Of a stretch of DNA of 64,000 nt, positions 1 to 8,131 are shown one piece after another (position 1 is the stretch's first letter; every line of letters begins with the position of its first letter). The position numbers and the translations under genes were made by a program. Source of the DNA: Betaproteobacteria bacterium (GTDB taxonomy: Bacteria > Pseudomonadota > Gammaproteobacteria > Burkholderiales > Casimicrobiaceae). The notes under the pieces were generated by a model. It was not told the DNA's origin, made no database searches, and worked only from the letters and a program-made list of their open reading frames with translations. The DNA lies in assembly GCA_013298145.1 (NCBI GenBank), contig JAAFJO010000005.1:248001-312000 (forward strand). The letters run 5' to 3'.

Positions 1-157
1 GTGCGCCGCTCGCTGCGAGTGCGCTCAGCGTGAAAAGAAGTAGCAGCCGCGAAACAGAAGTTCGGAAGACGCGCTGATGTGCGTGTCGCACGGACGCGCC
101 GCTCAGCATTCGCAGCCATCCGCGCAAGCGCGCGAAGAAAACGGTGTTGGATGACAT
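1..157 (-). CDS. Partial exported protein (5' end only), metal-resistance cluster
   Basis: An open frame runs from an ATG at 157 to the left edge of the window with no stop, giving the first 52 codons of a longer gene. A basic stretch is followed by a hydrophobic run (LLLLFTLSALAASGA), which looks like a signal peptide, possibly starting from an internal methionine. It follows the CDF exporter gene and the His-rich protein on the same strand, so an outer-membrane efflux protein of the CzcC/TolC type would fit the context. That identity is inference only, because no mature sequence is visible. The true start could lie further inside. Confidence 0.55.
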   Translation of the reverse strand, partial: MSSNTVFFARLRGWLRMLSGASVRHAHQRVFRTSVSRLLLLFTLSALAASGA

Positions 158-308
158 AGTGACTCGGAATCAATCGAATGAATGGACGCGTGCGTATTGA
201 GCAACGCGATTCGAGGGCCGAGAGAAACGTGCTTTCGGCGCGCCTATCTCCTAGATTGCGCGAGTATCGTTATGAGAGCGACGTATCCTCAGCCGATTCG
301 CCGAGTGG

Positions 309-665
309 TTACCAGTTGGGGCGTTCGATGCGGTCGCTGAGACCGATTTGTAGAGGCGTTTCGCGCGAGTGAAAGCCAATGTTCGCGTCGTGCCGCTCAT
401 TGGTCGCGGTATTGCCTGGAAGCAAAGCAGAGGCGTGGCAAAACAGGTGACACGTTACGCACTCACCAAAGCCGCAATCACTCTCGCTTGCACGATCGTG
501 ATCGTGCGAGTCGTGATCGTGGGTTACGCGTACATCGTTCGCAGTTACTTCGTGCGCATGCGCATGGCTCACATCATGTGTCTCTGCCGACGCCAAACCG
601 CTCATCATCGCGAGAGAGATCGCGAGAAGTGCGCTTACAAAGCGTTTAACCGGTTGAGTGAACAT
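309..665 (-). CDS. His-rich periplasmic protein, putative metal binder
   Basis: A small protein of about 118 residues. The start chosen is the methionine that opens a clean signal peptide (FVSALLAISLAMMSGLASA); an upstream GTG-like extension to 749 is possible but spoils the signal. The mature part is dense in His and Asp (HDHDSHDHD) and has a cysteine group, CGFGECVTC followed by HLFCH, suggesting periplasmic binding of a soft divalent metal. It resembles the DUF2946-like small proteins near Czc/Cus efflux genes, though I cannot assign the family firmly. It lies between the CDF gene and the partial exported protein, probably in one operon. A metal-buffering role is inferred. Confidence 0.55.
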   Translation of the reverse strand: MFTQPVKRFVSALLAISLAMMSGLASAETHDVSHAHAHEVTANDVRVTHDHDSHDHDRASESDCGFGECVTCHLFCHASALLPGNTATNERHDANIGFHSRETPLQIGLSDRIERPNW

Positions 666-752
666 GGATTGCGAAAACGATTTTGCGTGATACTGCAATC
701 GGTCAGATGTTAGCGCAGCGTGAAAGTTCCGTGTTGAACGTGACCACACGAA

Positions 753-1385
753 CTAAACGGGCTTCGCCTTGAAACTCGCAAGCTCGCTGTTAGCTTGTCG
801 AATCACTTGTACGCCGGATTGGATCGCAAGCGCCGCCATGAATCCGGCGACTAATACATCGGGCCACAACGTACCTGTGCCAAATACGCCGACGGCGGCA
901 AGCATCACGGCAACGTTGCCGAGCGCATCGTTGCGCGTGCAGAGCCACACTGAGCGCATGTTGGCGTCGCCATTGCGATACACGTAGAGAAGAAACGCGA
1001 CGCCGACGTTTGCTGCGAGTGCAAGTGCGCCGATGACGCCCATGCTCATTGCCTCAGGCACAGCCCCTTGTCCGACGTTCCACATCGTTTTTGCCGCGAC
1101 GACCACGCCGAACGCGATCATCGTCCAGCCTTTCCACAATGCGGTGCGCGAACGCCATGGGGCCGCAAGCCCGAGTACCGCTAGCGAGACGGCGTAATTC
1201 GCCGCATCACCCCCGAAATCAATGGCGTCGGCGAGTAGCGATACCGAATGAGACTGCCACCCAACGGCGATCTCGACGAAAAACATTGCTAGATTGACGA
1301 CCAATGCAACCCACAACGCGCGCGTAAATGCGCCACTTGGAGGCCGTTCGTTATCGTAATTGTGTTCGTGGCAGTGGGCGGACAT
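753..1385 (-). CDS. Short cation diffusion facilitator (CDF) family transporter
   Basis: A 210-residue inner-membrane protein with about six hydrophobic segments and no C-terminal cytoplasmic metal-sensing domain; the usual CDF length is about 300. Transmembrane segment 2 carries SLLADAIDFGGD, matching the family pattern in which Asp/His pairs bind metal. Segment 5 carries TRNDALGNVAVML in place of the usual HxxxD-type site. The N terminus is His-rich (HCHEHNYDNE). Members export Zn, Cd or Co by proton antiport. It is divergent from a CadR-like regulator and preceded by a MerR-type promoter with a long spacer, so Cd/Zn/Pb induction is likely. The exact metal cannot be told from sequence. Confidence 0.8.
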   Translation of the reverse strand: MSAHCHEHNYDNERPPSGAFTRALWVALVVNLAMFFVEIAVGWQSHSVSLLADAIDFGGDAANYAVSLAVLGLAAPWRSRTALWKGWTMIAFGVVVAAKTMWNVGQGAVPEAMSMGVIGALALAANVGVAFLLYVYRNGDANMRSVWLCTRNDALGNVAVMLAAVGVFGTGTLWPDVLVAGFMAALAIQSGVQVIRQANSELASFKAKPV

Positions 1386-1416
1386 CGGTGGCTTTCGTTA
1401 ATCGTTAGTGTTTCTC

Positions 1417-1447
1417 ATTAAAAACCTTTGAGTTACTACAATGTCAA
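1417..1447 (-). promoter_or_regulatory. MerR-type promoter with 19-bp spacer for the CDF gene
   Basis: On the minus strand a perfect -35 (TTGACA, 1442-1447) and a -10 (TTTAAT, 1417-1422) are separated by 19 bp rather than 17. The spacer holds an imperfect dyad, ACATTGTAGT facing ACCTTTGAGT, with 7 of 10 positions matching. Over-long spacers filled by a dyad are the hallmark of promoters untwisted by metal-bound MerR/CadR/ZntR proteins. The regulator gene is divergent and starts 28 bp away. Confidence 0.75.
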
Positions 1448-1474
1448 GCACGCTTCTGTACAAGGGGAGGGCTC

Positions 1475-1903
1475 ATGCAAATTCGCGACGTATCTGCACA
1501 CGTTGGCCTCAGCACTGAAACCATTCGGTACTTTGAACGCGAAGGCTTGATCGATCCGCCGAACCGGAACACGAACGGCTATCGCCGCTACACGCGTTCA
1601 CAGATCGAGCGTCTTCGCTTCATCGCAAATTGCCGAAGTCTGGAGATGTCGCATGACGAAATTCGCCAGCTTCTCGACGCTGAGAAATCGCCCGATACAG
1701 AGTGCGAAACAGTGGCGGGCGTGGTGCGGCACCATGTTGTGCATGTCGAGACACGCATTTCACTTTTGCAGGAGTTGCTGAAGGTATTGAAGTCTGTCGA
1801 AGCATCCTGCGCGCATGATGGCGCGATGCGCGCGTGCGATGTGATGAAAGCGCTATCGACACCCATTCACTTGAGCGATGCGGGTCAGAAGACGCACCTA
1901 TGA
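1475..1903 (+). CDS. MerR-family regulator, CadR/PbrR type (Cd/Pb-responsive)
   Basis: A 142-residue MerR protein. Residues 1-70 are the winged-helix DNA-binding part (TETIRYFEREGLI, NGYRRYTRSQIERLRFI). A dimerisation helix follows. Metal-sensing cysteines are at Cys77 (TECETV), Cys112 (EASC) and Cys121 (MRACDVM); Cys77 and Cys112 match CadR/PbrR positions exactly, while the third is shifted by two residues. Such proteins sit on their operator and activate transcription on binding Cd or Pb. It is divergent from the CDF exporter, and the shared spacer contains the expected operator. Start ATG is preceded by AGGGGAGGG, a strong ribosome site. Confidence 0.88.
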   Translation: MQIRDVSAHVGLSTETIRYFEREGLIDPPNRNTNGYRRYTRSQIERLRFIANCRSLEMSHDEIRQLLDAEKSPDTECETVAGVVRHHVVHVETRISLLQELLKVLKSVEASCAHDGAMRACDVMKALSTPIHLSDAGQKTHL

Positions 1904-1996
1904 CGCGGCACGCAATAAAAAACGCTTCGTTAGCCCACGCTTTACCGGGGCCGAAAGAGAAAATACACGTAAGTTAAAAAAAAGAAAAATTTACTG

Positions 1997-2019
1997 TAGC
2001 CGATGAAGAATAAGGGCTA
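1997..2019. repeat. TAGCCC-family intergenic hairpin repeat, copy 1
   Basis: TAGCC and GGCTA arms flank an AT-rich loop in the convergent gap between the MerR gene and rsgA. The core (CTGTAGCCGATGAAGAATAA) is nearly identical to a copy at 50486. The gap 1904-2044 is otherwise AT-rich, with no gene. Confidence 0.6.
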
Positions 2020-2044
2020 GGAAGCAGAATTTATTGCACTTCGC

Positions 2045-2953
2045 TCAGTTCTTCGAATAATGCGGAATCGCCTCAGTTTCTGCGCAGAATTTCCGCAAAT
2101 AAGACAGCCGATCCGCGCTCGCCTTGCCTGACGAAACGGCATCGAGCAGCGCGCAATTCGGCTCGTGCAAATGCTTGCAATCGCGAAAGCGACATTTCCC
2201 GAGGAGGGGCGCGAAGTCGGGAAACGCGCGCTCAATTTCCGTGCGCGAAAAATGCGCAAGCCCAAATACTTGCATGCCTGGCGAATCAATGACCCAACTG
2301 TTGCCGTCCGGCACGGACGTTGGCTCGGGGGCAATCTCGAAGAGACGAGTGAAAGTGGTTGTGTGTTTCCCGGAATCGAGCGCTTGCGAGATTTCTTGTG
2401 TGTGCTGCGCTTCCTCGCCGACGAGCGCGTTCAAGAGTTTGCTCTTGCCCATGCCCGATTGCCCGATGAGCACCGTCTTCTCGCCGAGCAATCGTTCGCG
2501 CATCGGTTGAAAGTTAAATTTTGCTGAGAACGGGATCACATCAAATCCCATCTCTCGATACAGCGCGAGCGCGTTCGCGGTGGCTGCCGCTTCCACGAGA
2601 TCGATTTTGTTCAAGCCGATGATCGCCTTCACGCCGCTTGCGCGCGCGCAAACGAGCCAACGATTGAGAAGTTCGTCGGAATACGCGGGCAGGGGCGCAA
2701 CGATGCACGCGACCTGCGAAACGTTAGCTGCAACCAATTTTTCTTTGAATTCGTCGGATCGGTAGAAAAGCGAGGTTCTTTCGCCGAGCTTTTCGATCAC
2801 GCCTTCGTGTTCGTTGGTCAATGTGATCTGCACGAGATCGCCACACGCTGCTTGCAGTTGCCGACCTTTCGTTACACATTTCAGTCGACGTCCGTCGGAG
2901 AGTTTCACTGTTGCGTGACGACGTTGCGTTTCGATGACGAGGGCTTGTTCCAA
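2045..2953 (-). CDS. rsgA: Ribosome small-subunit-dependent GTPase A
   Basis: A 302-residue circularly permuted GTPase that helps mature the 30S subunit in the cytoplasm. An N-terminal OB-fold covers about residues 1-65. GTPase motifs follow in permuted order: G4 (LNKIDL), G1 (GQSGMGKSKLLNAL), then G3 (DSPGM). The C-terminal zinc motif is present (CRFRDCKHLHEPNC). Length is normal. The start is TTG; an in-frame stop lies only ten codons upstream and no ATG or GTG is available between. A CTCCCCTTCAAGGGGAG-type repeat occupies the leader just upstream (2975-3021), between this gene and the pterin dehydratase gene. Confidence 0.95.
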   Translation of the reverse strand: MEQALVIETQRRHATVKLSDGRRLKCVTKGRQLQAACGDLVQITLTNEHEGVIEKLGERTSLFYRSDEFKEKLVAANVSQVACIVAPLPAYSDELLNRWLVCARASGVKAIIGLNKIDLVEAAATANALALYREMGFDVIPFSAKFNFQPMRERLLGEKTVLIGQSGMGKSKLLNALVGEEAQHTQEISQALDSGKHTTTFTRLFEIAPEPTSVPDGNSWVIDSPGMQVFGLAHFSRTEIERAFPDFAPLLGKCRFRDCKHLHEPNCALLDAVSSGKASADRLSYLRKFCAETEAIPHYSKN

Positions 2954-2974
2954 ATTTTTCTCGCGCGATTTACG

Positions 2975-3021
2975 TCCCCATCAAGGGGAGGTGGGCAGAG
3001 AGTGCCCGGTGGGGATGGGTG
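2975..3021. repeat. CTCCCC..GGGGAG palindromic repeat, copy 1
   Basis: CCCCATCAAGGGGAGG is followed by a small inverted pair (GGGCA..TGCCC) and GGTGGGGATGGG. The same order of parts occurs at 3494, 54801 and 59398. It fills the gap between rsgA and the pterin dehydratase gene. Confidence 0.7.
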
Positions 3022-3022
3022 A

Positions 3023-3385
3023 TTAGGCGGTTGCAGCCGTTTGCGCTAGGAATACTTCAATCCTCGCCGCACAAATGAAATCGTTGATCGAGATACCGCC
3101 TTTGCCGTGTTCCACGTCATGCGTGTTGAACTCAACGACGCATCGGCTGTAGTGAACAGTCAAATCCGGATGGTGGTCCGTGGCGTGCGAAATCGCCGCC
3201 AACACGTTTACAAACGCGATGGTTTCGTAGTAGTTCTTGAACGAAAACGTCTTTACGATCTTGCCGCTAACGAATTGCCAACCCGGTAATTGGGACAAGT
3301 GTTCAGTAATTTGTGCAGGCGTGAACGCCGGTTCGCTGTGTTGCGGGCGTGGCGTGAGTAAGGCGAGGGACTGGAGATTTATCAT
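3023..3385 (-). CDS. phhB: Pterin-4a-carbinolamine dehydratase
   Basis: A 120-residue protein of the PCD/DCoH family, which dehydrates 4a-hydroxytetrahydropterin and so supports aromatic amino-acid hydroxylases or molybdopterin-linked pterin recycling. The active-site signature is intact: HATDHHPDLTVHYSRCVV with the catalytic histidines, then GGISINDFICAARI. The N terminus is about 20 residues longer than the shortest members, so a start inside (for example before PAFTPAQI) is possible, but no better methionine is seen. No phenylalanine hydroxylase gene is nearby. Confidence 0.9.
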   Translation of the reverse strand: MINLQSLALLTPRPQHSEPAFTPAQITEHLSQLPGWQFVSGKIVKTFSFKNYYETIAFVNVLAAISHATDHHPDLTVHYSRCVVEFNTHDVEHGKGGISINDFICAARIEVFLAQTAATA

Positions 3386-3493
3386 CGATTTGCGCTGTCA
3401 TTCTGATCGGTAAAAGCCGCGGACGTTTTCCGCCCATTCGAAGGAAGGTTAGAGAGAGAGAGGGGTTTCGAATCAATACGTGACCGAAGAACC

Positions 3494-3530
3494 CCATCCC
3501 CACCCCCGCCCTCCCCTTGAAGGGAAGGGG
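3494..3530. repeat. CTCCCC..GGGGAG palindromic repeat, copy 2 (inverted)
   Basis: CCATCCCCACCC, then CTCCCCTTGAAGGGAAGGGG, in opposite orientation to copy 1. It ends exactly at the stop codon of the M48 protease gene and may act as its transcript terminus. Confidence 0.7.
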
Positions 3531-4802
3531 CTATGTGCTCAAACCCTGCAAATGCGCAATTCGAATCATCGCGGGCGGGTGCGAGTGATGATAGGCGGAA
3601 TACATTGGGTCGGGCGTCAAGGTATTGGCATTGTCGCGATAGAGCTTGGTCAGCGCGACAATGAGGTCGCTCTTGTTGCTGACTGCGGCGGCGTACGCAT
3701 CAGCCTCAAACTCGTGCTTGCGCGAATACGCTGCGCCAAGCGGGCCGAGCCAGAAGAGAAGCGCGGGTAGTGCCATCGAAAATAGGATCAAGGCGACACC
3801 CGGTGCGGTCTTGCCCGTGTCCACCGCAAAACCGAATGGAGTGTAGAGCCAGGGCTGCTGCATCGCCCACGCAGTCGCAACAAAGAACGCGAGACTTGCA
3901 AACGCCATAAACACAATGCGTTTCACAATATGTTTTCGCTTGAAATGGCCCAGCTCGTGCGCAAGCACCGCAACGATTTCGCTGTTGGTAAGTTTCTCGA
4001 GCAGCGTGTCGAAAAAGACGATCCGTTTGGCTTTGCCAAAGCCAGTGAAGTAAGCGTTACCGTGGGCAGAGCGCTTGGAGCCATCCATGACGTAGAGCCC
4101 GTTGCTCTCGAAATCGGTGCGTTTCATCAGCCCCTCAATGGCTGCTTTGGTGTCTTCCTTGGCAAGCGGCGTGAACTTATTAAATATTGGTGCGATGAAG
4201 GTGGGATAGATCGCGAGCATTAGAAGTTGAAACCCGATGAAGAGGCTCCACGCATAAAGCCACCACAGCGTGCCAGATGCCCGCATGAGCCAGAACACCA
4301 GCGCGAGAAGTGGCAGCAAGAGCGCGGCAGACACGAGCGTCCCTTTAATGAGGTCCGTCCAAAACGTTACCTGTGTCGTTTTGTTAAATCCAAAACGCTC
4401 CTCGATGGAAAACGTGCTGTAGTAGCTAAACGGCAAGCTGATGACGCCCGTAATGATCGACATGAACGTAACCAGCAAAAGCTCACGAATCCAAATCGCG
4501 CTTGTGACGCTGGCGGTCAAACCCCATAGCCAGGCCAGACCAAAGAAAAGAAGCGCGATTGACACAATCACACCGACGGTTGCTTCCAGGTGTGAAAAGC
4601 CGCCTTTTGCCAGTGTGTAGTCAGCAGCGCGTTGATGATCGGATAGGGCGATGGTGTCGCCGAACGGCGCTGGCACGGCACCACGGTGCGCAGCAACGTA
4701 GCGCAAATGCCGCCTCAAGAGATAGGTCTCGATTGCGTATTGGAGCAAGATCGCCAGAAGCACTAAGCCTCCGAACAGCGTGAAAGTCTCCGTTGAAGCC
4801 AT
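3531..4802 (-). CDS. M48 family zinc metalloprotease, Ste24/CAAX-prenyl-protease-like
   Basis: A 423-residue integral membrane protease. The zinc site HELGH is in AHELGHFKRKH and the third ligand glutamate is in KHEFEADAYA. Several hydrophobic segments precede and follow the catalytic motif, as in Ste24 homologues. Bacterial members have no prenylated substrate and are thought to act in membrane-protein quality control, like HtpX and YcaL. Length is normal for the family. The gene stands alone on its strand, with orn divergent about 200 bp away. Confidence 0.9.
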   Translation of the reverse strand: MASTETFTLFGGLVLLAILLQYAIETYLLRRHLRYVAAHRGAVPAPFGDTIALSDHQRAADYTLAKGGFSHLEATVGVIVSIALLFFGLAWLWGLTASVTSAIWIRELLLVTFMSIITGVISLPFSYYSTFSIEERFGFNKTTQVTFWTDLIKGTLVSAALLLPLLALVFWLMRASGTLWWLYAWSLFIGFQLLMLAIYPTFIAPIFNKFTPLAKEDTKAAIEGLMKRTDFESNGLYVMDGSKRSAHGNAYFTGFGKAKRIVFFDTLLEKLTNSEIVAVLAHELGHFKRKHIVKRIVFMAFASLAFFVATAWAMQQPWLYTPFGFAVDTGKTAPGVALILFSMALPALLFWLGPLGAAYSRKHEFEADAYAAAVSNKSDLIVALTKLYRDNANTLTPDPMYSAYHHSHPPAMIRIAHLQGLST

Positions 4803-4997
4803 GAAAAACTATGTGAAAATCAATTGGCTGTCATTTTCTTCGATTTTTCGATTGCTACCGAGCTATCTGGGCGCGGTGTAATGAATAACGAAGAAACTGA
4901 ACGGGCGGCGAGCCCTTCTCCCGGCGTCAAGCAGGGTAGTACTTATCGCAAACACCGCCCCGCGTCTTCCTAAGCTGTTTTTTGACGAAAACCCCGT

Positions 4998-5570
4998 ATG
5001 TCACAAGATCAATCGCACCTCATTTGGCTGGACATGGAAATGTCGGGGCTCGATCCAGATTCATGTCGAATTCTCGAGGTCGCGGTGGTGGTAACTGACA
5101 AAAATCTCAACACCGTCGCTGAGGGGCCCGTATTTGTTATCAAACAGGCGGACAGCGTGCTCGACGCGATGGATGAGTGGAACAAAAATACCCATGGACG
5201 CTCGGGCCTCATCGAGAAGGTGAAAGCCTCGCTCATGAACGAGGCTGAGGCCGAACACCGTTTGGTTGAATTCCTCTCTCAATACGTTCCAAAAGGCGTG
5301 AGCCCCTGCTGCGGCAACAGCGTGCATCAGGATCGGCGCTTTATGGAGCGCTACATGCCCAAACTCGACAACTATTTTCACTACCGAAACGTCGATGTCA
5401 GCACGTTGAAGGAGCTGGCTGCACGCTGGGCACCCGAGGTGAAAAAGTCGTTCCAAAAAAAGACTCGTCACACCGCCCTAGCCGACGTTTACGAATCGAT
5501 TGATGAGCTGAAGCACTACCGCGAACACTTTATCAAGCTGCCACAGGCCACCGTCGCAGAGGTTGCATGA
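4998..5570 (+). CDS. orn: Oligoribonuclease
   Basis: A 190-residue DEDDh 3'-5' exoribonuclease that degrades 2-5-nt RNA, including pGpG from cyclic-di-GMP turnover. Exo I ([11 protein letters not shown]) and the conserved later blocks ([16 protein letters not shown], then [18 protein letters not shown] with the catalytic His and Asp) are all present. Length matches E. coli Orn plus a short tail. The stop overlaps the start of the NUDIX gene by four bases (ATGA), so the two are probably co-translated. Confidence 0.97.
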   Translation: MSQDQSHLIWLDMEMSGLDPDSCRILEVAVVVTDKNLNTVAEGPVFVIKQADSVLDAMDEWNKNTHGRSGLIEKVKASLMNEAEAEHRLVEFLSQYVPKGVSPCCGNSVHQDRRFMERYMPKLDNYFHYRNVDVSTLKELAARWAPEVKKSFQKKTRHTALADVYESIDELKHYREHFIKLPQATVAEVA

Positions 5571-6097
5571 AGTTTTGCTCTGAATGCGGTAGCGGTAACT
5601 TAGCGCGCTCAGTTCCCGAAGGTGACCACCGTATACGCTACGTTTGCCCAGATTGCGGCACGGTGCACTACAAAAATCCCCTCATCGTTTGTGGTGTCGT
5701 GCCGGTATTTGAAGACCGAATCCTTTTGTGTAAACGCGGAATCGAGCCGCGATTTGGGAAATGGACACTGCCTGCGGGCTTTATGGAGCTCGAGGAATCA
5801 GTGGAGGAGGGCGCGCAGCGCGAACTCTACGAAGAGGCGGTGGCTACGGTCGAACTTGGCCCCCTGCTTTCCGTGATTTCGGTGCCTCGGATCGGCCAGG
5901 TTCACATGATGTACTTGGGCGATTTGGCGGAGCCCAAATTCGCGACCACGCCCGAGAGCACCGAGGTGTGTCTCTTCCAGGAGTCCGAGATTCCCTGGGA
6001 AGAGCTGGCCTTCCGCACCGTGTCCACCACGTTGAAACATTATTTCGAGTGCCGTCGTAGCGGTGATTTCTCGCTGTTGCGCGATTCGTTGCAGTAG
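5567..6097 (+). CDS. NUDIX hydrolase with N-terminal zinc ribbon
   Basis: A 176-residue protein. The first 35 residues form a zinc ribbon (CSECGSGN and YVCPDCG). The NUDIX box follows at about residues 65-87 ([20 protein letters not shown]), with the final conserved glycine replaced by alanine (EEAVA). NudC-like zinc-ribbon NUDIX proteins hydrolyse NADH, ADP-ribose or capped RNA; the exact substrate cannot be read from sequence. It is coupled to orn by a four-base overlap, which would put two RNA or nucleotide clean-up enzymes in one transcript. Confidence 0.9.
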   Translation: MKFCSECGSGNLARSVPEGDHRIRYVCPDCGTVHYKNPLIVCGVVPVFEDRILLCKRGIEPRFGKWTLPAGFMELEESVEEGAQRELYEEAVATVELGPLLSVISVPRIGQVHMMYLGDLAEPKFATTPESTEVCLFQESEIPWEELAFRTVSTTLKHYFECRRSGDFSLLRDSLQ

Positions 6098-6237
6098 CGG
6101 TCCGCGCAATTCGCGAAACTGAAAAGCGTTTCGCGCCGTTTATGCGCGATTTGTCGCACGCTGCTCGCATTCCAATCTCTCCGAAACCAGAATTCATTCC
6201 GTTGCGATGTCGCAACGAACTATTTCGGGGAAACATC

Positions 6238-6636
6238 ATGAATCCGCTCGGTTTTGTCACTCGTCCAGCAAAAACGCTCTATGAAGCGGCGGTGGCACCG
6301 TTTCAATTCATCTTCGTCGTCGGGCTCTGCTTCTTCATCAACTGGATGACGTTTGGCGGGTACTGGTGGGTGAAATGGGTCGCGTTTGGCATGGGTATCC
6401 ACTGGATCGTTTCTTGGGCGAAAGCTGCAAAGATTGTGTTGTTCGTGGGGGTGCTCGCTGCGGTCGGCTACTTCATCTACAAAAAGTACGGCGCTCAAGC
6501 GAAGGCACGCTATGACGCATGGCGCAAAGAGGGCAACGTTGACGAAAAAGGCGACGTTACGCCAAGGAAGCCCGAGCAAGCGGTGCAGTATTACCTCGAA
6601 ACGCGCACAACAGAAAAGCAAGTACCCGCGCTGTAA
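6238..6636 (+). CDS. Small two-pass membrane protein of unknown function
   Basis: 132 residues; no family recognised. Two hydrophobic segments are seen (FQFIFVVGLCFFINWMTF and AAKIVLFVGVLAAVGYFIY), separated by a Trp-rich amphipathic stretch, then a charged C-terminal tail of about 45 residues ending QVPAL. Start chosen at the ATG with GGGGAA eight bases upstream; the open frame extends to 6142 but that part looks non-coding. A strong terminator follows, so it is the last gene of its transcript and may have its own promoter. Confidence 0.7.
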   Translation: MNPLGFVTRPAKTLYEAAVAPFQFIFVVGLCFFINWMTFGGYWWVKWVAFGMGIHWIVSWAKAAKIVLFVGVLAAVGYFIYKKYGAQAKARYDAWRKEGNVDEKGDVTPRKPEQAVQYYLETRTTEKQVPAL

Positions 6637-6670
6637 TCTACAGACAACAAGACCTCCTTCCTCCCCTGCT

Positions 6671-6703
6671 GCCGCCGCTCGAGTTTTCGACGGCGGCTTT
6701 TTT
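6671..6703 (+). terminator. Rho-independent terminator
   Basis: A perfect 7-bp GC stem (GCCGCCG with CGGCGGC) has extra pairing in the loop (TCGA on both sides) and is followed by six T residues. It ends the small membrane protein gene. Confidence 0.9.
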
Positions 6704-6857
6704 CTGGGCACACGCTGCGCTGCACGCTGAAATATCCGCTCGCGGCTAAAAAAAGCACTTCGCGAGCCGATACATAGGGCTTGTCGCCTCATTATTGTGT
6801 CGGCCGAAGGCGCACAGAACAATCGCCTCACACCACCAATGAGGAACGGGGCTAACC

Positions 6858-8078
6858 GTGATTGACAACAGTGCAACGAACTTTGCTCGGGCTGAACGAA
6901 TACACGCACTGGACGCGGCGCGCGCCATTGCATTACTCCTCGGCATCGGCTTACACGCGGCGCTTGCCTACATGCCAGGACCGTCCGCGTGGCCGATCAT
7001 GGATGAGTCACGGAGCGTCGCTCCAGCGCTTGTGTTTTATGTGATTCACGCGTTTCGAATGCTGGTTTTCTTTGTGCTGGCTGGATTCTTCGCCAGTGCG
7101 CTCATCGAGCGCTTCGGAACTCGCAATTTTTTGATTGATCGGTGGAAACGTGTCGCCGTGCCGCTACTCGTTTTCTGGCCGATTGTGCTCACTGCAATCA
7201 TTGTCGCGATCGTGTGGATGGTGAAGCTCAAATTCGGTGAGCTTCCGAAGGAGTCGCCGCCTGGCCCGACCTTTCGCCCGGACGATTTCCCGCTGACGCA
7301 CTTGTGGTTTCTTTGGGTATTGATTCTCTTCTATAGCGTTTTCGTTACGCTTCGCACGCTTGTCGACGCGCTCAAGCTCTCGCAGCCGATGGGCTGCGCC
7401 GCTAGATTTGTCGCAACACAAGTTTCTCGCTGGTACGCTCCACTTGTGTTGGCGGTTCCGTTGGCGATCGCGCTCTACCTGCATCCAAAGTGGATGCATT
7501 GGTTTGGTATTCCAACGCCTGATAAGACGCTCTACGGAAATATTGCCGCATGGGTTGCGTATGGCTTCGCGTTTGCGGTGGGTTGCGCTATCGAGCGGCA
7601 TCGAGACGCGCTAGGAGCGATCCGAAACAATACCTGGGCGCTACTTTTAGTTGGCGTTACTGCAGTGCTTGCTAGTGTCTCGCATGCGGAAATCTCCGCT
7701 CTAATTGGGCTGTCTGCCGTAAACGCGAAGAAGGCGCTATCCGCATTTTTGTATGCCGTAGCCGCGTGGGCGCTCTGTTTCGCTTTTTTGTCGCTTGCGA
7801 TGAGGTTTCTAGCCCGATCGTCGCTGCGAATCCGCTACCTCTCAGCCGCTTCGTATTGGACATACATCGTGCATCTCCCAATCGTGATGTTCTTGCAAGT
7901 TGTAGGCACGCAGTGGAGCGGCGGCTGGGCCATTGAGTGGCCACTTGTCGTCGCCGGAACGCTCGCGCTTGCGCTGGGAAGCTACCACCTGTTTGTGCGA
8001 AACACGTGGGTCGGAGTCATGCTGAATGGACGTCGTTGGCGCGACCTGAAATCGCGCGAAGCACTCCGGAATGGCTGA
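6858..8078 (+). CDS. Acyltransferase family 3 membrane protein
   Basis: A 406-residue polytopic inner-membrane protein with about ten hydrophobic segments. The N-terminal family signature RIHALDAARAIALLLGI with a following His is typical of acyltransferase-3 (OafA/OpgC-type) enzymes, which O-acylate sugars of glucans, LPS or other polymers from cytoplasmic acyl-CoA. The charged loop RFGTRNFLIDRWKRVAVPLL is also typical. The start is GTG at 6858. It precedes the MlrC-like gene by 53 bp on the same strand, but no functional link is evident. The substrate is unknown. Confidence 0.85.
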   Translation: MIDNSATNFARAERIHALDAARAIALLLGIGLHAALAYMPGPSAWPIMDESRSVAPALVFYVIHAFRMLVFFVLAGFFASALIERFGTRNFLIDRWKRVAVPLLVFWPIVLTAIIVAIVWMVKLKFGELPKESPPGPTFRPDDFPLTHLWFLWVLILFYSVFVTLRTLVDALKLSQPMGCAARFVATQVSRWYAPLVLAVPLAIALYLHPKWMHWFGIPTPDKTLYGNIAAWVAYGFAFAVGCAIERHRDALGAIRNNTWALLLVGVTAVLASVSHAEISALIGLSAVNAKKALSAFLYAVAAWALCFAFLSLAMRFLARSSLRIRYLSAASYWTYIVHLPIVMFLQVVGTQWSGGWAIEWPLVVAGTLALALGSYHLFVRNTWVGVMLNGRRWRDLKSREALRNG

Positions 8079-8131
8079 CATATCATCGCGCTCTATTGCT
8101 CGACAAGAGCCGAGCTCAACACGATATTCCT

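Noticed and set aside
369..713. 114-codon frame on the plus strand at the left edge
   Set aside because: It is the antisense of the His-rich protein gene; no start signal or domain.
6220..6933. 237-codon open frame on the minus strand
   Set aside because: It covers the small membrane protein gene antisense and crosses a strong terminator; no recognisable domain.
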